34,673 nucleotides of DNA from Methanomassiliicoccales archaeon (GCA_026394375.1 JAPKYJ010000005.1:1-34673); one strand, 5' to 3'; positions 8,574 through 15,723 are shown, counted from the first letter of the stretch. Translations and numbers: made by a program. Notes: generated by a model not told the origin, from the letters alone.

Positions 8574-8610
8574 GTATAACTAGGTTATCACCCTTCCAGC
8601 AGCTATTTTA
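8574..8610. promoter_or_regulatory. Divergent leaderless promoters (UbiA on minus, ThiF-like on plus)
   Basis: AGTTATAC (minus strand, 8574-8581) stands 25 bp from the UbiA ATG. CTATTTTA (plus strand, 8603-8610) stands 24 bp from the GTG of the ThiF-like gene. Neither start has a ribosome binding site. Both genes share an 86-bp control region. Confidence 0.5.
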
Positions 8611-8634
8611 GGAGCGAGAGGCGTTGCTATTCGC

Positions 8635-9381
8635 GTGGTCAAGGTCTCGCTCACGCCTCAGGACCGAGAGCGGTACAAGCGGCAGATGAGCCTGGAAGGT
8701 TTCGGGGAGAGGGCGCAGCTGAAGCTGAAGCGCTCCACCGTCGGCATCGTGGGGCTTGGAGGCCTAGGTTCTCCGGCCGCCATGTACCTGGCGGCGGCGG
8801 GCGTCGGCACGCTCATCCTGGCGGACGATCAGGCGGCGGAGCTGAGCAACCTCAACCGCCAGCTGCTGCATTGGGAGCGCGATGTCTCGGTCAACAAGCT
8901 CAAAGTGGATAGCGCAGCGGAGAAGCTGATGCAGATTAACTCTAACCTCAAGGTGAGGATTCGAACTGAGAGAATGGACGAGAACAACATCCCCTTGCTG
9001 CTGGACGATGCGGACGTCATCCTGGACTGCACGGACAACTTCGATGTTCGGTTCGCCCTGAACGCTTTCTGCGTGAACGCTTCCAAGCCATTCGTTCATG
9101 CGGCGGTGGAAGGGATGCACGGCCAGCTGACGACGATCATACCTGGCAGGACGCCATGTCTGCGCTGCCTCTTCGCCTCCGTTCCAAAGAGGAACGAAGT
9201 TCCGGTGCTCGGTCCCGTGGCCGGAGTGCTAGGATGCCTGCAAGCGACGGAGGCGATCAAGCTCCTCACTGGAAAAGGGGAGACATTGGCATCCAAGCTC
9301 CTGGTCGTGGATATGGAATACAACTCCTTCGAAGTGGTGAAGATCGAGCGCGATCAGAGATGTCCCGTCTGTTCGAACTGA
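8635..9381 (+). CDS. ThiF/MoeB/HesA-family adenylyltransferase (E1-like)
   Basis: 248 residues from a leaderless GTG. The family adenylates the C-terminal Gly of small ubiquitin-like sulfur carriers for molybdopterin, thiamine or tRNA thiolation. The nucleotide fold is GIVGLGGLGSP (37-47). Conserved contacts are NLNRQ (Arg75), NKLKVD (Lys88) and DCTDN (131-135). A structural zinc site is formed by CLRC (175-178) and CPVC (243-246). At the place where E. coli ThiF and MoeB carry a Cys in the loop before the GVLG helix, this protein reads NEVPVLGPVAGVLG with no Cys. This suggests adenylation without a covalent thioester step. No sulfur-carrier or MoaE gene is next to it, so the pathway is open. 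Confidence 0.85.
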   Translation: MVKVSLTPQDRERYKRQMSLEGFGERAQLKLKRSTVGIVGLGGLGSPAAMYLAAAGVGTLILADDQAAELSNLNRQLLHWERDVSVNKLKVDSAAEKLMQINSNLKVRIRTERMDENNIPLLLDDADVILDCTDNFDVRFALNAFCVNASKPFVHAAVEGMHGQLTTIIPGRTPCLRCLFASVPKRNEVPVLGPVAGVLGCLQATEAIKLLTGKGETLASKLLVVDMEYNSFEVVKIERDQRCPVCSN

Positions 9382-9457
9382 TCGTTCTTCAAGAAGCGTT
9401 CTCGCGTTGGACCGGACCAACGATGCCTAATTTGCTCGCTCGTTCCCTACTGACGAC

Positions 9458-9802
9458 TCAGGCTTCCAGGAGGTTCTGCAGATGCTTCATCGCTATGGCG
9501 GCATGCTCCAGCGCCATGTTCAGCATCTCCTGTCCCTTGGGCGTGATGGAGTACAACCTGCGCCTTCCCTCATCATGCACGGTGATGAGCTCCTCCTTCT
9601 CCAGCTCCTTCAAGGCAGGATAGATGGAGCCGGGGGAGGGACACCAGTCCGCCTCCGTCAGTTCCTCTATCCTCTTCATGAGGGCGTAGCCGTGCGTCGG
9701 CCCCTGGGAGACGAGCTTGAGCACCACCAACTTAAGAAAGCCGGCCTTGAAGCCGTACTTCTGGAAGCTTTTCCGCAACTCTTGGTGCTCTCCCCCTGCC
9801 AT
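9458..9802 (-). CDS. PadR-family transcriptional regulator
   Basis: 114-residue winged-helix DNA-binding protein. FLKLVVLKLVSQGPTHGYALMKRIEELTEADWCPSPGSIYPALKELEKEELI is described here by its pieces: GPTHGYALMKRI (helix 2), PSPGSIYPALKELE (recognition helix) and a wing ending RRRLYSITPKG. A C-terminal helix (MLNMALEHAAIAMKHLQ) would dimerise. PadR proteins usually repress a neighbouring transporter or enzyme gene and respond to small ligands. The ATG at 9802 is only five bases after the TGA of the upstream unknown gene, so it is the second cistron of that transcript. Its natural target may be its own operon. A longer open frame upstream merely overlaps that gene. Confidence 0.88.
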   Translation of the reverse strand: MAGGEHQELRKSFQKYGFKAGFLKLVVLKLVSQGPTHGYALMKRIEELTEADWCPSPGSIYPALKELEKEELITVHDEGRRRLYSITPKGQEMLNMALEHAAIAMKHLQNLLEA

Positions 9803-9807
9803 GCCGA

Positions 9808-10533
9808 TCAGACGAAATAGAATGATGTCCTGTATTTCAATGCTACGTTGGCCATGGCCTCCAGCCTGTCCAGCACGCCGGAGTAGCGGTGCACCATGGC
9901 CTTTCCCTCGGCCGGCAGCTTCTCCCTCAGCACCTTTACTTCGCGCAACAGCTCGTTGGCATCCTCGTTGCCGAAGACCTTCTTGGACTTGGAGCTCTCC
10001 ACCACGTTCGCGATGATGCTCAGCCCGTGCTTGGAAGCGAATCCCGGAAGCTTGGAGCTCTCCGGCCCGAAGTCGCCTATGCATCCCCGGCCCTTGTCCC
10101 AGGACAGGCCGCATTTCTTGCAGGTCTCGCCCATCTCCTCGAACGAGATCATATCCCAGCCCGTGAGACGGTCATCGGGCGAGGACTTGGAGATCATTTG
10201 CCGGGCGACGTCACTTGGAGCTTTGTCCACGAACACCCAGCCGGTGTAGTTCTTGGTGGCGGAAGGCAGAAGCTTCCCCCGGTCCGCCTCGTTCTTGATC
10301 TTGTCCACGTAGATGACCTCGGCCGCGGGGTCCAGGCGGTTGCGCTTGGCGAACGCCTCCCATTCCGCTCCGATGACTTTCTTCGCTTCCGGCCCGGAGA
10401 TGATGGAATCGAACTCCGCATACTGCTCGTAACCTTTGACGTCGTTCAGATAGACCTTCACGAAGGACGTCTTCTTGACCTTGCACAGCGAGGCGTCCGA
10501 GTCGACCTCGCAGATAGCCATGCTTATTCCCAT
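9808..10533 (-). CDS. Unknown cytoplasmic protein with a Cys cluster, cotranscribed with PadR
   Basis: 241 residues, not recognised. It has no signal peptide or membrane segment. It carries Cys138 and Cys141 (TCKKCGLSWDKGRGC) and Cys151, which could bind a metal. It then has GDFGPESSKLPGF and a helical C-terminus (NELLREVKVLREKLPAEGKAMVHRYSG, in pieces). The start is certain: AAGGAGG lies eight bases before the ATG. A TATA-like AATAAATA on the minus strand lies 10576-10583 region. The PadR gene follows after five bases. A regulator immediately behind an unknown protein suggests that the unknown protein is the regulated effector or supplies the ligand signal. That is inference only. Confidence 0.75.
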   Translation of the reverse strand: MGISMAICEVDSDASLCKVKKTSFVKVYLNDVKGYEQYAEFDSIISGPEAKKVIGAEWEAFAKRNRLDPAAEVIYVDKIKNEADRGKLLPSATKNYTGWVFVDKAPSDVARQMISKSSPDDRLTGWDMISFEEMGETCKKCGLSWDKGRGCIGDFGPESSKLPGFASKHGLSIIANVVESSKSKKVFGNEDANELLREVKVLREKLPAEGKAMVHRYSGVLDRLEAMANVALKYRTSFYFV

Positions 10534-10878
10534 TGTAAGTTGCCTCCTTGATGCTTCCCGGCTAGCAACGAGTCCTTATTTATTGATTGTGAGGGGGTGG
10601 ACGATAAGCCCGATCGCATGCGCTGGACGTCATCAACCGCTCAGGAGATCTTCGAGGGTCAGGACCTCGAAGCCGTGGATCGCGAAACCTCTTGATCGGT
10701 GAAGGGATCCCTCGTCCAACCAACAATGATTATTTTTGTAATGATTATGAACATAATGATTCTGGACTATCCCCTAAGCCTGCCCGAGCATATCGATATC
10801 CGCCCATGGCTCGGCAATAAATATGTAATCTCGAGGCCGATACCTCGGTCAGGATCGAGAAAGGATAAGTAAGGAGGA
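10534..10878. other. 345-bp intergenic control region with no gene
   Basis: Divergent region between the unknown/PadR operon (minus) and the KaiC-like gene (plus). It holds the minus-strand TATA and AAGGAGG close to 10533, an AT-rich cluster at 10725-10763, a plus-strand AATAAATATG at 10815-10824, and AAGGAGGA touching the next ATG. I see no coding region here. Confidence 0.6.
10725..10763. promoter_or_regulatory. Three phased AATGATT repeats and a palindrome, candidate operator
   Basis: AATGATTAT at 10725, AATGATTAT at 10740 and AATGATTCT at 10755 are spaced exactly 15 bp apart. They overlap the perfect palindrome ATTATG-AA-CATAAT (10744-10757). The AT-rich patch stands out from its GC-rich surroundings. 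It lies about 50 bp upstream of the TATA box of the KaiC-like gene. Confidence 0.4.
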
Positions 10879-11559
10879 ATGGAGCTGGAGCGCATTTCCA
10901 CGGGCATCGCCGGTCTGGACCAGGCCACCGGAGGTTTCCTCAAAGGGAGGAGCGTTCTGCTCACCGGACGCTCCGGGACCGGCAAGACAATAATGGCGTT
11001 GCAGTTCGCCAACCGCTGCTGCTCCGCCAACAAGCCGGTCATGTACGTGGTCGTTCGGGAAAGGAAGGAAGACCTGGTGGAGCAGGCGAAGCAGTTCGAT
11101 TGGCCTCTGGAGCGCTTCGAGTCGGAGGGCCTGCTGCGCATCCTGCCCCTGAGCGAGACGCATACCGAACCCTCGTTCCACGACTACGGCCCGGAGGGAG
11201 GCTTCAGCCCCCTGGTCGATGCGCTGGAGATCGGCATCGAAGTGGCCATCGTCGACAACATCGGCGCACTGGCAATGGAGATGAGCCTCATGCACTTTCG
11301 CCAGCAGCTCGACTACCTGCTGAACACTCTGCACTCGAGAGGCATCACCGCCCTCATCGTCTGCGACGAGGGCATGGTCCACCGCTTCGGAGAGGTGGCG
11401 GAACAGGCTTTCGACTCGATCATCCGCCTGGGGAAGAAGGAGAATCAGTTCGTGGACAAGCGCGAGCGTTTCCTGGACATCACCAAGATGCGCTTCACCG
11501 CCGCTCCCATCGACCCTCTGCCTTTCGCCATAGGCAAGGCGGGGCTGGAGCTGCTCTGA
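10879..11559 (+). CDS. KaiC-like RecA-superfamily ATPase (single domain)
   Basis: 226 residues. It begins RISTGIAGLDQATGGFLKGRSVLLTG, given here as the KaiC/RadA-type start TGIAGLD followed by Walker A GRSGTGKT (30-37). Walker B is VAIVDN (122-127). Such single-domain archaeal KaiC-like proteins bind ATP as oligomers and are thought to act in signalling or DNA/RNA processes. They are not clock proteins by default. Relative to full KaiC, only one ATPase domain is present. The ribosome binding site AAGGAGGA abuts the ATG with almost no spacer, which is tighter than usual. A TATA-like AATAAATATG lies about 55 bp upstream, so the message has a short leader. It stands alone on the plus strand and ends 30 bp from the convergent membrane-protein gene. 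Confidence 0.85.
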   Translation: MELERISTGIAGLDQATGGFLKGRSVLLTGRSGTGKTIMALQFANRCCSANKPVMYVVVRERKEDLVEQAKQFDWPLERFESEGLLRILPLSETHTEPSFHDYGPEGGFSPLVDALEIGIEVAIVDNIGALAMEMSLMHFRQQLDYLLNTLHSRGITALIVCDEGMVHRFGEVAEQAFDSIIRLGKKENQFVDKRERFLDITKMRFTAAPIDPLPFAIGKAGLELL

Positions 11560-11589
11560 GCCGGGCATCTTCCTTTCGCAGCGAAGCTC

Positions 11590-13632
11590 TCACACCACGT
11601 TCTTTTCCCGGTCCTCCAACCAGAACCTCCGGTTGCGGAGGAACTCTATGGCGTACCTAACGCCCGCCAGACCGGAGAGCACCACCGCGATTATGAAGAT
11701 ATATTGCAGATAGCTGCTGATGTCGAACATGAACGGGGTTCCAGGCACCCCTACCTGGGTGTTCATGGTCAGGAGTCCGCCCATAAAGATGATCGTCCAG
11801 AGCACGCCCACTCCGGTGGCGCCCAACCCGAACACCAGCCGGGAGAACGCCCCCCTCCCCCACGAATTGCGCCAGAACTGCACCACCACCATCGCGCCGC
11901 CGATGAGGAACAGGCTGGCGTTCAGGTCCAAGAGGGAACCGGCCGCGGCGTTCAAGATGGAGTTGTCCATGCTCTGCAGGACCGCCCGGGCGACGGTCAC
12001 TATCAATACCGGCATGATCACATAGTTCCTGAGCGCCTTCCGCGCCCCTTTCGCTCCGGCCACGAAGCGGGCGTAGCGGATCTTGAAGTCGGAGAAGAGG
12101 CCTTTGGTCGGCGGACTGAGCGGCTTCATCGGCCTGCCGACCTTGAACTTCCATTTCCGGCGGTAGTCCACCAGCTCGCAGATCGGCACGATGAACGATA
12201 TCGCGGCGTAGAAGAGGAATAGCGAGAGGATGGGTTCCAAGCCGATCTTCAGTCCCGAGTTCCGGAAGGCTGTCTCCAGTTCACCGTTCATGAAGATGGC
12301 CGTGACGTAGAGCAGGATGACCGCGGCGATGGCCATGCCGAAGACCAATCGCCCGAAGCAGCCCCGGGGATAGTAGCCGTAGACGAAGCTGATGATGACG
12401 ATCAGCAATCCAATCGGAGCGATGGCGGCAGCGATCCTGGTCATCTCGTTCGCCAAGGCGAGGTTGTTAGTGATACTGGTGGTATCGTCCAGAACGCCAG
12501 CCAGAAGGGAAAGGAGGATGATAGGTACCAGCATCCAGCCGATGTAGGCCTTGCGGGACGTCTCCGCCCCATCACCGATCTTGCCCATGCGGTAATTGAA
12601 GTCCAGGAATGGTGAGGCGACATTCAGCGGCTTGCCCTTGATATCGAAGCCGAGCCGGGCTTTCCACGGCTTGCGCTCGTCCAGCAGCTCGCCCACCGTC
12701 TCGATGGCGTAGAACAAAGGCACGATCATCAGCATGGTGACCAGGAGGGCGAAGTCCAGATGCACTCCCAGGTCGTGCAGCCCTTTGCCGATGTCCGGGA
12801 TGGTGAGCACGAAGAAGATGTAAGCCACCAGGAAGACGGTGAAGGCCAGGCCGAACGTCAACCGTCCGAACGAGCCTTTGGGATAGAAGCCCCGCAGCCA
12901 GGCGATGGGGAAGAGGATGATGCCCAGTCCGAGAATGATGGATGGGATCTGGTCCAACCGGTTCAGGAACGACTGCAAGTCCGCAGGAAGGGTGCTGTTC
13001 ATGAGCAATGGGACCGCAGGTATCATCAGCAAGAAGATGAGCGCCGGGGCGATCACCAGGGAGAGCAAGGTGCTCCTCGCCTCTTTCTGTGCCAGAGGCG
13101 GCACGCCCATTCGGGGACTGAACTCCAGCCCCAGCCCCGTGGGCAGGGGCTTCTTCTCCGGCAGCTTGGTGCCGATGGACTCCAGCCACTCCCGCCGGTG
13201 CCAGAACCACGTGCTCAGATGCCCGACGGCGATCAGGGCGATCAGATACAGCAGGGTCAGGAACACCCGGGTCAGGTCAGGCTGGTACTTCATCAGCCCG
13301 AAGACCGTGCTCAGGTTGGAGCCCAGCAGCACGATGTAGGCGTAGAGGAGCACCATGGCCACCTCCACCATGCCGAAGACCAATCGGGAGTGCGTCCCTT
13401 TCGGGAACATGCCGCGCAGGAAGCTGGCCGCGATGGCGGGGATCGAGACCAGGATCACCAGGGTCATGAGCGCGGACATCTCGTTCTTGAGAGCGCCGGA
13501 GGCCGGCCCCGAGACCTGGCCCTGCTCCACGATGATCATCACGACCGGGACGATGAGAAGCACGACCGCGGTCATCAGCGCGGCCATCAGCCCATCCCAC
13601 CAGTCCGAATGCTTGAACTTGAAATCCTCCAT
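11590..13632 (-). CDS. Polytopic membrane protein of four tandem diverged repeats, unknown function
   Basis: 680 residues, not recognised. Four units of about 170 residues each carry the same core after a hydrophobic helix: RGMFPKGTHSRLVFG (73-87), RGFYPKGSFGRLTFG (247-261), YGYYPRGCFGRLVFG (418-432) and RNSWGRGAFSRLVFG (588-602), spaced 174, 171 and 170. Each unit has about four membrane helices. It ends in an E-x(4-6)-R-x-W element at 147-150, 315-324, 486-494 and 663-671. About 16 helices are predicted in total. The invariant core is basic (K/R-G-x-x-x-R-L-x-F-G) and sits at a membrane edge, so it may bind an acidic or phosphate group. The ATG at 13632 is preceded by a TATA-like TTTTTATTG about 85 bp upstream. 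The mobile block at 13743 lies just beyond that promoter. A transporter or lipid-handling role is only a guess. Confidence 0.8.
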   Translation of the reverse strand: MEDFKFKHSDWWDGLMAALMTAVVLLIVPVVMIIVEQGQVSGPASGALKNEMSALMTLVILVSIPAIAASFLRGMFPKGTHSRLVFGMVEVAMVLLYAYIVLLGSNLSTVFGLMKYQPDLTRVFLTLLYLIALIAVGHLSTWFWHRREWLESIGTKLPEKKPLPTGLGLEFSPRMGVPPLAQKEARSTLLSLVIAPALIFLLMIPAVPLLMNSTLPADLQSFLNRLDQIPSIILGLGIILFPIAWLRGFYPKGSFGRLTFGLAFTVFLVAYIFFVLTIPDIGKGLHDLGVHLDFALLVTMLMIVPLFYAIETVGELLDERKPWKARLGFDIKGKPLNVASPFLDFNYRMGKIGDGAETSRKAYIGWMLVPIILLSLLAGVLDDTTSITNNLALANEMTRIAAAIAPIGLLIVIISFVYGYYPRGCFGRLVFGMAIAAVILLYVTAIFMNGELETAFRNSGLKIGLEPILSLFLFYAAISFIVPICELVDYRRKWKFKVGRPMKPLSPPTKGLFSDFKIRYARFVAGAKGARKALRNYVIMPVLIVTVARAVLQSMDNSILNAAAGSLLDLNASLFLIGGAMVVVQFWRNSWGRGAFSRLVFGLGATGVGVLWTIIFMGGLLTMNTQVGVPGTPFMFDISSYLQYIFIIAVVLSGLAGVRYAIEFLRNRRFWLEDREKNVV

Positions 13633-13731
13633 TCAGCCCACGCTCCTCGATTTGGCCTGACTCCCCCACGGCCCACCGGACCTTTGGCCAGTCCGAAACG
13701 ACAAATGCCCTAGGCGCAATAAAAAGCCTTG

Positions 13732-13742
13732 CCCCCCCAGCG
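13732..13742. repeat. Left copy of 11-bp target-site duplication
   Basis: CCCCCCCAGCG directly precedes the left inverted repeat of the element. An identical copy lies at 14629-14639 directly after the right inverted repeat. Confidence 0.7.
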
Positions 13743-13901
13743 GCTTTGCACTTAAACCCTCTCAGTATCAGTACTTTGGGTGCAGACACTGGACTTTAGG
13801 TGCGGGAAGTCCGCCTCCACTCTAGAATGAAATCTACGGCAATAAGGAGGCTTTTAGACGGAAACATTTTCTATCTCCTCTCCTCCTATACCCTCTAGGT
13901 G

Positions 13902-14102
13902 ATGCATACGGCCAAGAACCAGGACGTTTTCATGGAGATGAACCTTTCACCATTCATCGGGAAATGGGTGGCCATCTGCGATGATAAGGTGGTCGCCAGT
14001 AGCCCGACCTTCAAAGAAACGTTCAACGAGGCCAAGCGTCTTTGTCCAGGCAAGCATCCTCTTGTTGCGATGGTCCCCTCGAACGAAAACCTCATCCTAT
14101 GA
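13902..14102 (+). CDS. DUF5678-like small protein
   Basis: 66 residues from ATG at 13902, with a GTG directly before it as an alternative start. The core SPFIGKWVAICDDKVVASS, then TFKETFNEAKRLCPGKHPLVAMVP, matches the pattern of DUF5678 proteins (GKWVA-hx-KVVA...EA...P-hV-VP), a small alpha/beta domain of unknown role. It is the first gene inside the transposon-like block. It ends four bases before the protease-like gene and so is translationally linked to it. The leader lacks a good ribosome binding site. An AAGGAGG at 13845-13851 is too far upstream to serve it. Composition is less GC-rich than neighbouring genes, which fits acquisition by transfer. Confidence 0.7.
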   Translation: MHTAKNQDVFMEMNLSPFIGKWVAICDDKVVASSPTFKETFNEAKRLCPGKHPLVAMVPSNENLIL

Positions 14103-14106
14103 TCTC

Positions 14107-14559
14107 ATGACGATGAAGTTCAAGTATCGGGTGATCGTAGCTCCAAATGGTTCTGTCAAACTTAGACCGGTCATACCCGTTCAATTCATCGGCTCGAAGG
14201 ATGTTTTGGACACATATGCGATGTTGGATTCCGGCGCCGATGTCTCAGTGATATCAAAGGATATGGCCGAAGCGATTGGCGTTTCAATGGATGCGGAAGT
14301 CATCATATCCAATGGCGTTACGGGACCTGGAGAATTTATTCCGAGTCGCGTGAACATCCATATCGAAAAGGGTCATGAGGATTACAGATTCAATATCCCT
14401 GTCTCGATAATCCTCAAACCATACGAATTGCCGCCATTGCTCGGGCGAGCTGAGGTCTTCGATAAATTCGAGATAACCTTCAAGGAGCATGATAGGCGGA
14501 TCGAAATGACCCGCATCTCCCCTAAGGCGATACCAGCGTTCCAGAAGAGGCATTTCTAG
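14107..14559 (+). CDS. Retropepsin-like (clan AA) aspartic protease domain protein
   Basis: 150 residues. The active-site pattern of retroviral-type proteases is AMLDSGADVSVIS (38-50), with Asp41 in DSGA. The second family feature, PPLLGRAEVFDKFEITF (109-125), corresponds to the hydrophobic-hydrophobic-Gly-Arg strand near the C-terminus. One such domain has one catalytic Asp, so it must dimerise to work. No signal peptide or membrane helix is seen, so it is probably cytoplasmic. It starts four bases after the DUF5678-like stop without its own ribosome binding site. The pair makes up the entire gene cargo of the element. The target is unknown; cleavage or binding of the DUF5678 protein is a natural first guess. 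The stop is TAG. Confidence 0.75.
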   Translation: MTMKFKYRVIVAPNGSVKLRPVIPVQFIGSKDVLDTYAMLDSGADVSVISKDMAEAIGVSMDAEVIISNGVTGPGEFIPSRVNIHIEKGHEDYRFNIPVSIILKPYELPPLLGRAEVFDKFEITFKEHDRRIEMTRISPKAIPAFQKRHF

Positions 14560-14628
14560 AGAGGATTTGCACGCAGACTCCCCCCTGCACTGAGACTTTG
14601 GGTGCAAGTGAGACTTATGGTGCAAAGC

Positions 14629-14639
14629 CCCCCCCAGCG
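14629..14639. repeat. Right copy of 11-bp target-site duplication
   Basis: CCCCCCCAGCG, identical to 13732-13742, directly follows the right terminal inverted repeat of the element. Confidence 0.7.
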
Positions 14640-14727
14640 CTCTTCGCTCCTCCTTGTTATTGTAAACGATATCCTGTGCAAAACCGTTAAATCACGTCAG
14701 CCTATTGCGCATAGCGTCAGTGGAGCA

Positions 14728-15033
14728 ATGAGCGGGCAATCAGATTCTGTGGAGTGTCCGGTGTGCGGACGCACCGTGCCCGCGGACACGCTGGACTGCC
14801 CCGGTTGCGGAGTGGACCTTTCCATGTCCAGCCTGGAAGAGCTGGAGCAGGTGGCTCGCAGCCTGTCCAAGGGCGAGCCGATGCCCGAACGTCCCAAGCC
14901 GAAGCCGGAAGAGGCGAAGCCCGAACTTAAGCCAGTCGAGCAGGAGAAGAAACCGGAGCCAGTCAAAGAAGAAAAGAAGGAAGAAGGGGGCAAGCACGGC
15001 TTCGGCAGGTTCTTCGGCAAGAAGAAAAAATAG
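14728..15033 (+). CDS. Zinc-ribbon protein with charged Lys/Glu/Pro tail
   Basis: 101 residues. The N-terminal zinc ribbon has CPVCGRTVPADTLDCPGCG (10-28), two CxxC knuckles 11 residues apart. A short helix follows (SSLEELEQVARSLS), then a disordered tail of alternating Lys, Glu and Pro ending in FGRFFGKKKK. The start at 14728 was chosen because a TATA-like GTTAAATC lies about 35 bp upstream and because the zinc ribbon usually sits at the extreme N-terminus. A longer open frame reaches back into the end of the mobile block and is unlikely. It is followed after 19 bp by a PUA-domain gene, so it may bind RNA or a ribosomal partner. That role is inferred. The stop is TAG. Confidence 0.75.
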   Translation: MSGQSDSVECPVCGRTVPADTLDCPGCGVDLSMSSLEELEQVARSLSKGEPMPERPKPKPEEAKPELKPVEQEKKPEPVKEEKKEEGGKHGFGRFFGKKKK

Positions 15034-15052
15034 AGGTCCAGGAGCGCATCGC

Positions 15053-15547
15053 ATGTCGGAGCTGCGCGTTCGCAAGCGGCGGAGGCTGCGGGAGAAGGAG
15101 ATACGTGTTTTGTCGGAGGAGATATCCGCCAAGGTGGGGTTGCAGGTCTTCGGCCTCGAGGACACGGTGGACATGGCCGAGGGCCCGGATTTCGAGGTCG
15201 TGTTCGTCTCCAATCTGATCCTGGCCTTCGTCATGAACGGTAAGAGCTTCCTCACCGTGCGCGGATTGTTGAAGTATCCCGCCACCAGATCATACGTTAC
15301 CGTTGACATGGGGGCGATCAAGTTCGTCATCAACGGCGCGGACGTCATGGGCCCGGGCATCGTGGACGCGGACGAAGGCATCGTCCCTGGAGACTACGTC
15401 TGGATAAGGGACGAGAAGAACCTCAAGCCCCTGGCCGTGGGAGCGGCTCTGGCGACGGGAGTGGAAATGAAAGCCAAACGCCCAGGCAAATTGGTCAAAT
15501 CGCTCTTCTACGTGGGCGACAAGCTCTGGAAGTACGACGAAAGGTAG
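15053..15547 (+). CDS. PUA-domain RNA-binding protein (MCT-1/DUF1947-like)
   Basis: 164 residues. The N-terminal part (VRKRRRLREKEIRVLSEEI, then EDTVDMAEGPDFEVVFV) is the small pre-PUA domain. Residues from about 80 onward form the PUA domain: YVTVDMGAIKFVINGADVMGPGI is represented by VDMGAIKFV and NGADVMGPGIVDADEGIVPGD, followed by DEKNLKPLAVGAAL. PUA domains bind structured RNA, and archaeal proteins of this architecture relate to MCT-1/Tma20 and the PUA part of eIF2D. AGGAG lies about eight bases before the ATG. It probably shares a transcript with the zinc-ribbon gene upstream. Confidence 0.85.
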   Translation: MSELRVRKRRRLREKEIRVLSEEISAKVGLQVFGLEDTVDMAEGPDFEVVFVSNLILAFVMNGKSFLTVRGLLKYPATRSYVTVDMGAIKFVINGADVMGPGIVDADEGIVPGDYVWIRDEKNLKPLAVGAALATGVEMKAKRPGKLVKSLFYVGDKLWKYDER

Positions 15548-15723
15548 GAGCTACTGCTGCTCCACATCGATAATTGAACAGTCAATCTTCGTCCGAATAG
15601 GCATACGTCCACGCTGATGGTAAGAGAGTAGTCATTTAATAGGGGGAATTCTGCTCTGCCCCATCTAATAGGTGTCGGACGAGGACGCGCGAACGCTCTC
15701 GCTGTCTAGCAAGAGATGAGCCT

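Larger units (their letters stand above)
13743..14628. mobile_element. 886-bp transposon-like block without transposase, carrying DUF5678-like and retropepsin-like genes
   Basis: The ends are a perfect 9-bp inverted repeat: GCTTTGCAC (13743-13751) and GTGCAAAGC (14620-14628). Each is bordered by the same 11 bases, CCCCCCCAGCG, as expected of a target duplication made on insertion. Inside each end lies a related block of about 59 bp (13745-13803 and 14566-14624). Each block contains two ACTTTGGGTGCA-type motifs in direct orientation (13773, 13793; 14595, 14613). Between them are two small genes with more A/T in third codon positions than the flanking genes. No transposase is present, so movement would need an enzyme supplied in trans. 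Duplications of 9-12 bp are known for IS4-group elements. Removing the block and one 11-bp copy restores a compact divergent promoter region. Confidence 0.7.

Noticed and set aside
13899-14559. Calling the DUF5678/retropepsin pair a toxin-antitoxin system
   Set aside because: The gene order, small size and coupling fit, but neither family is an established toxin or antitoxin and nothing in the sequence shows toxicity. Kept as a hypothesis under the element.
14602-14727. Longer start of the zinc-ribbon protein
   Set aside because: The extension would begin inside the right end of the mobile block and pass through the gene's own TATA box.
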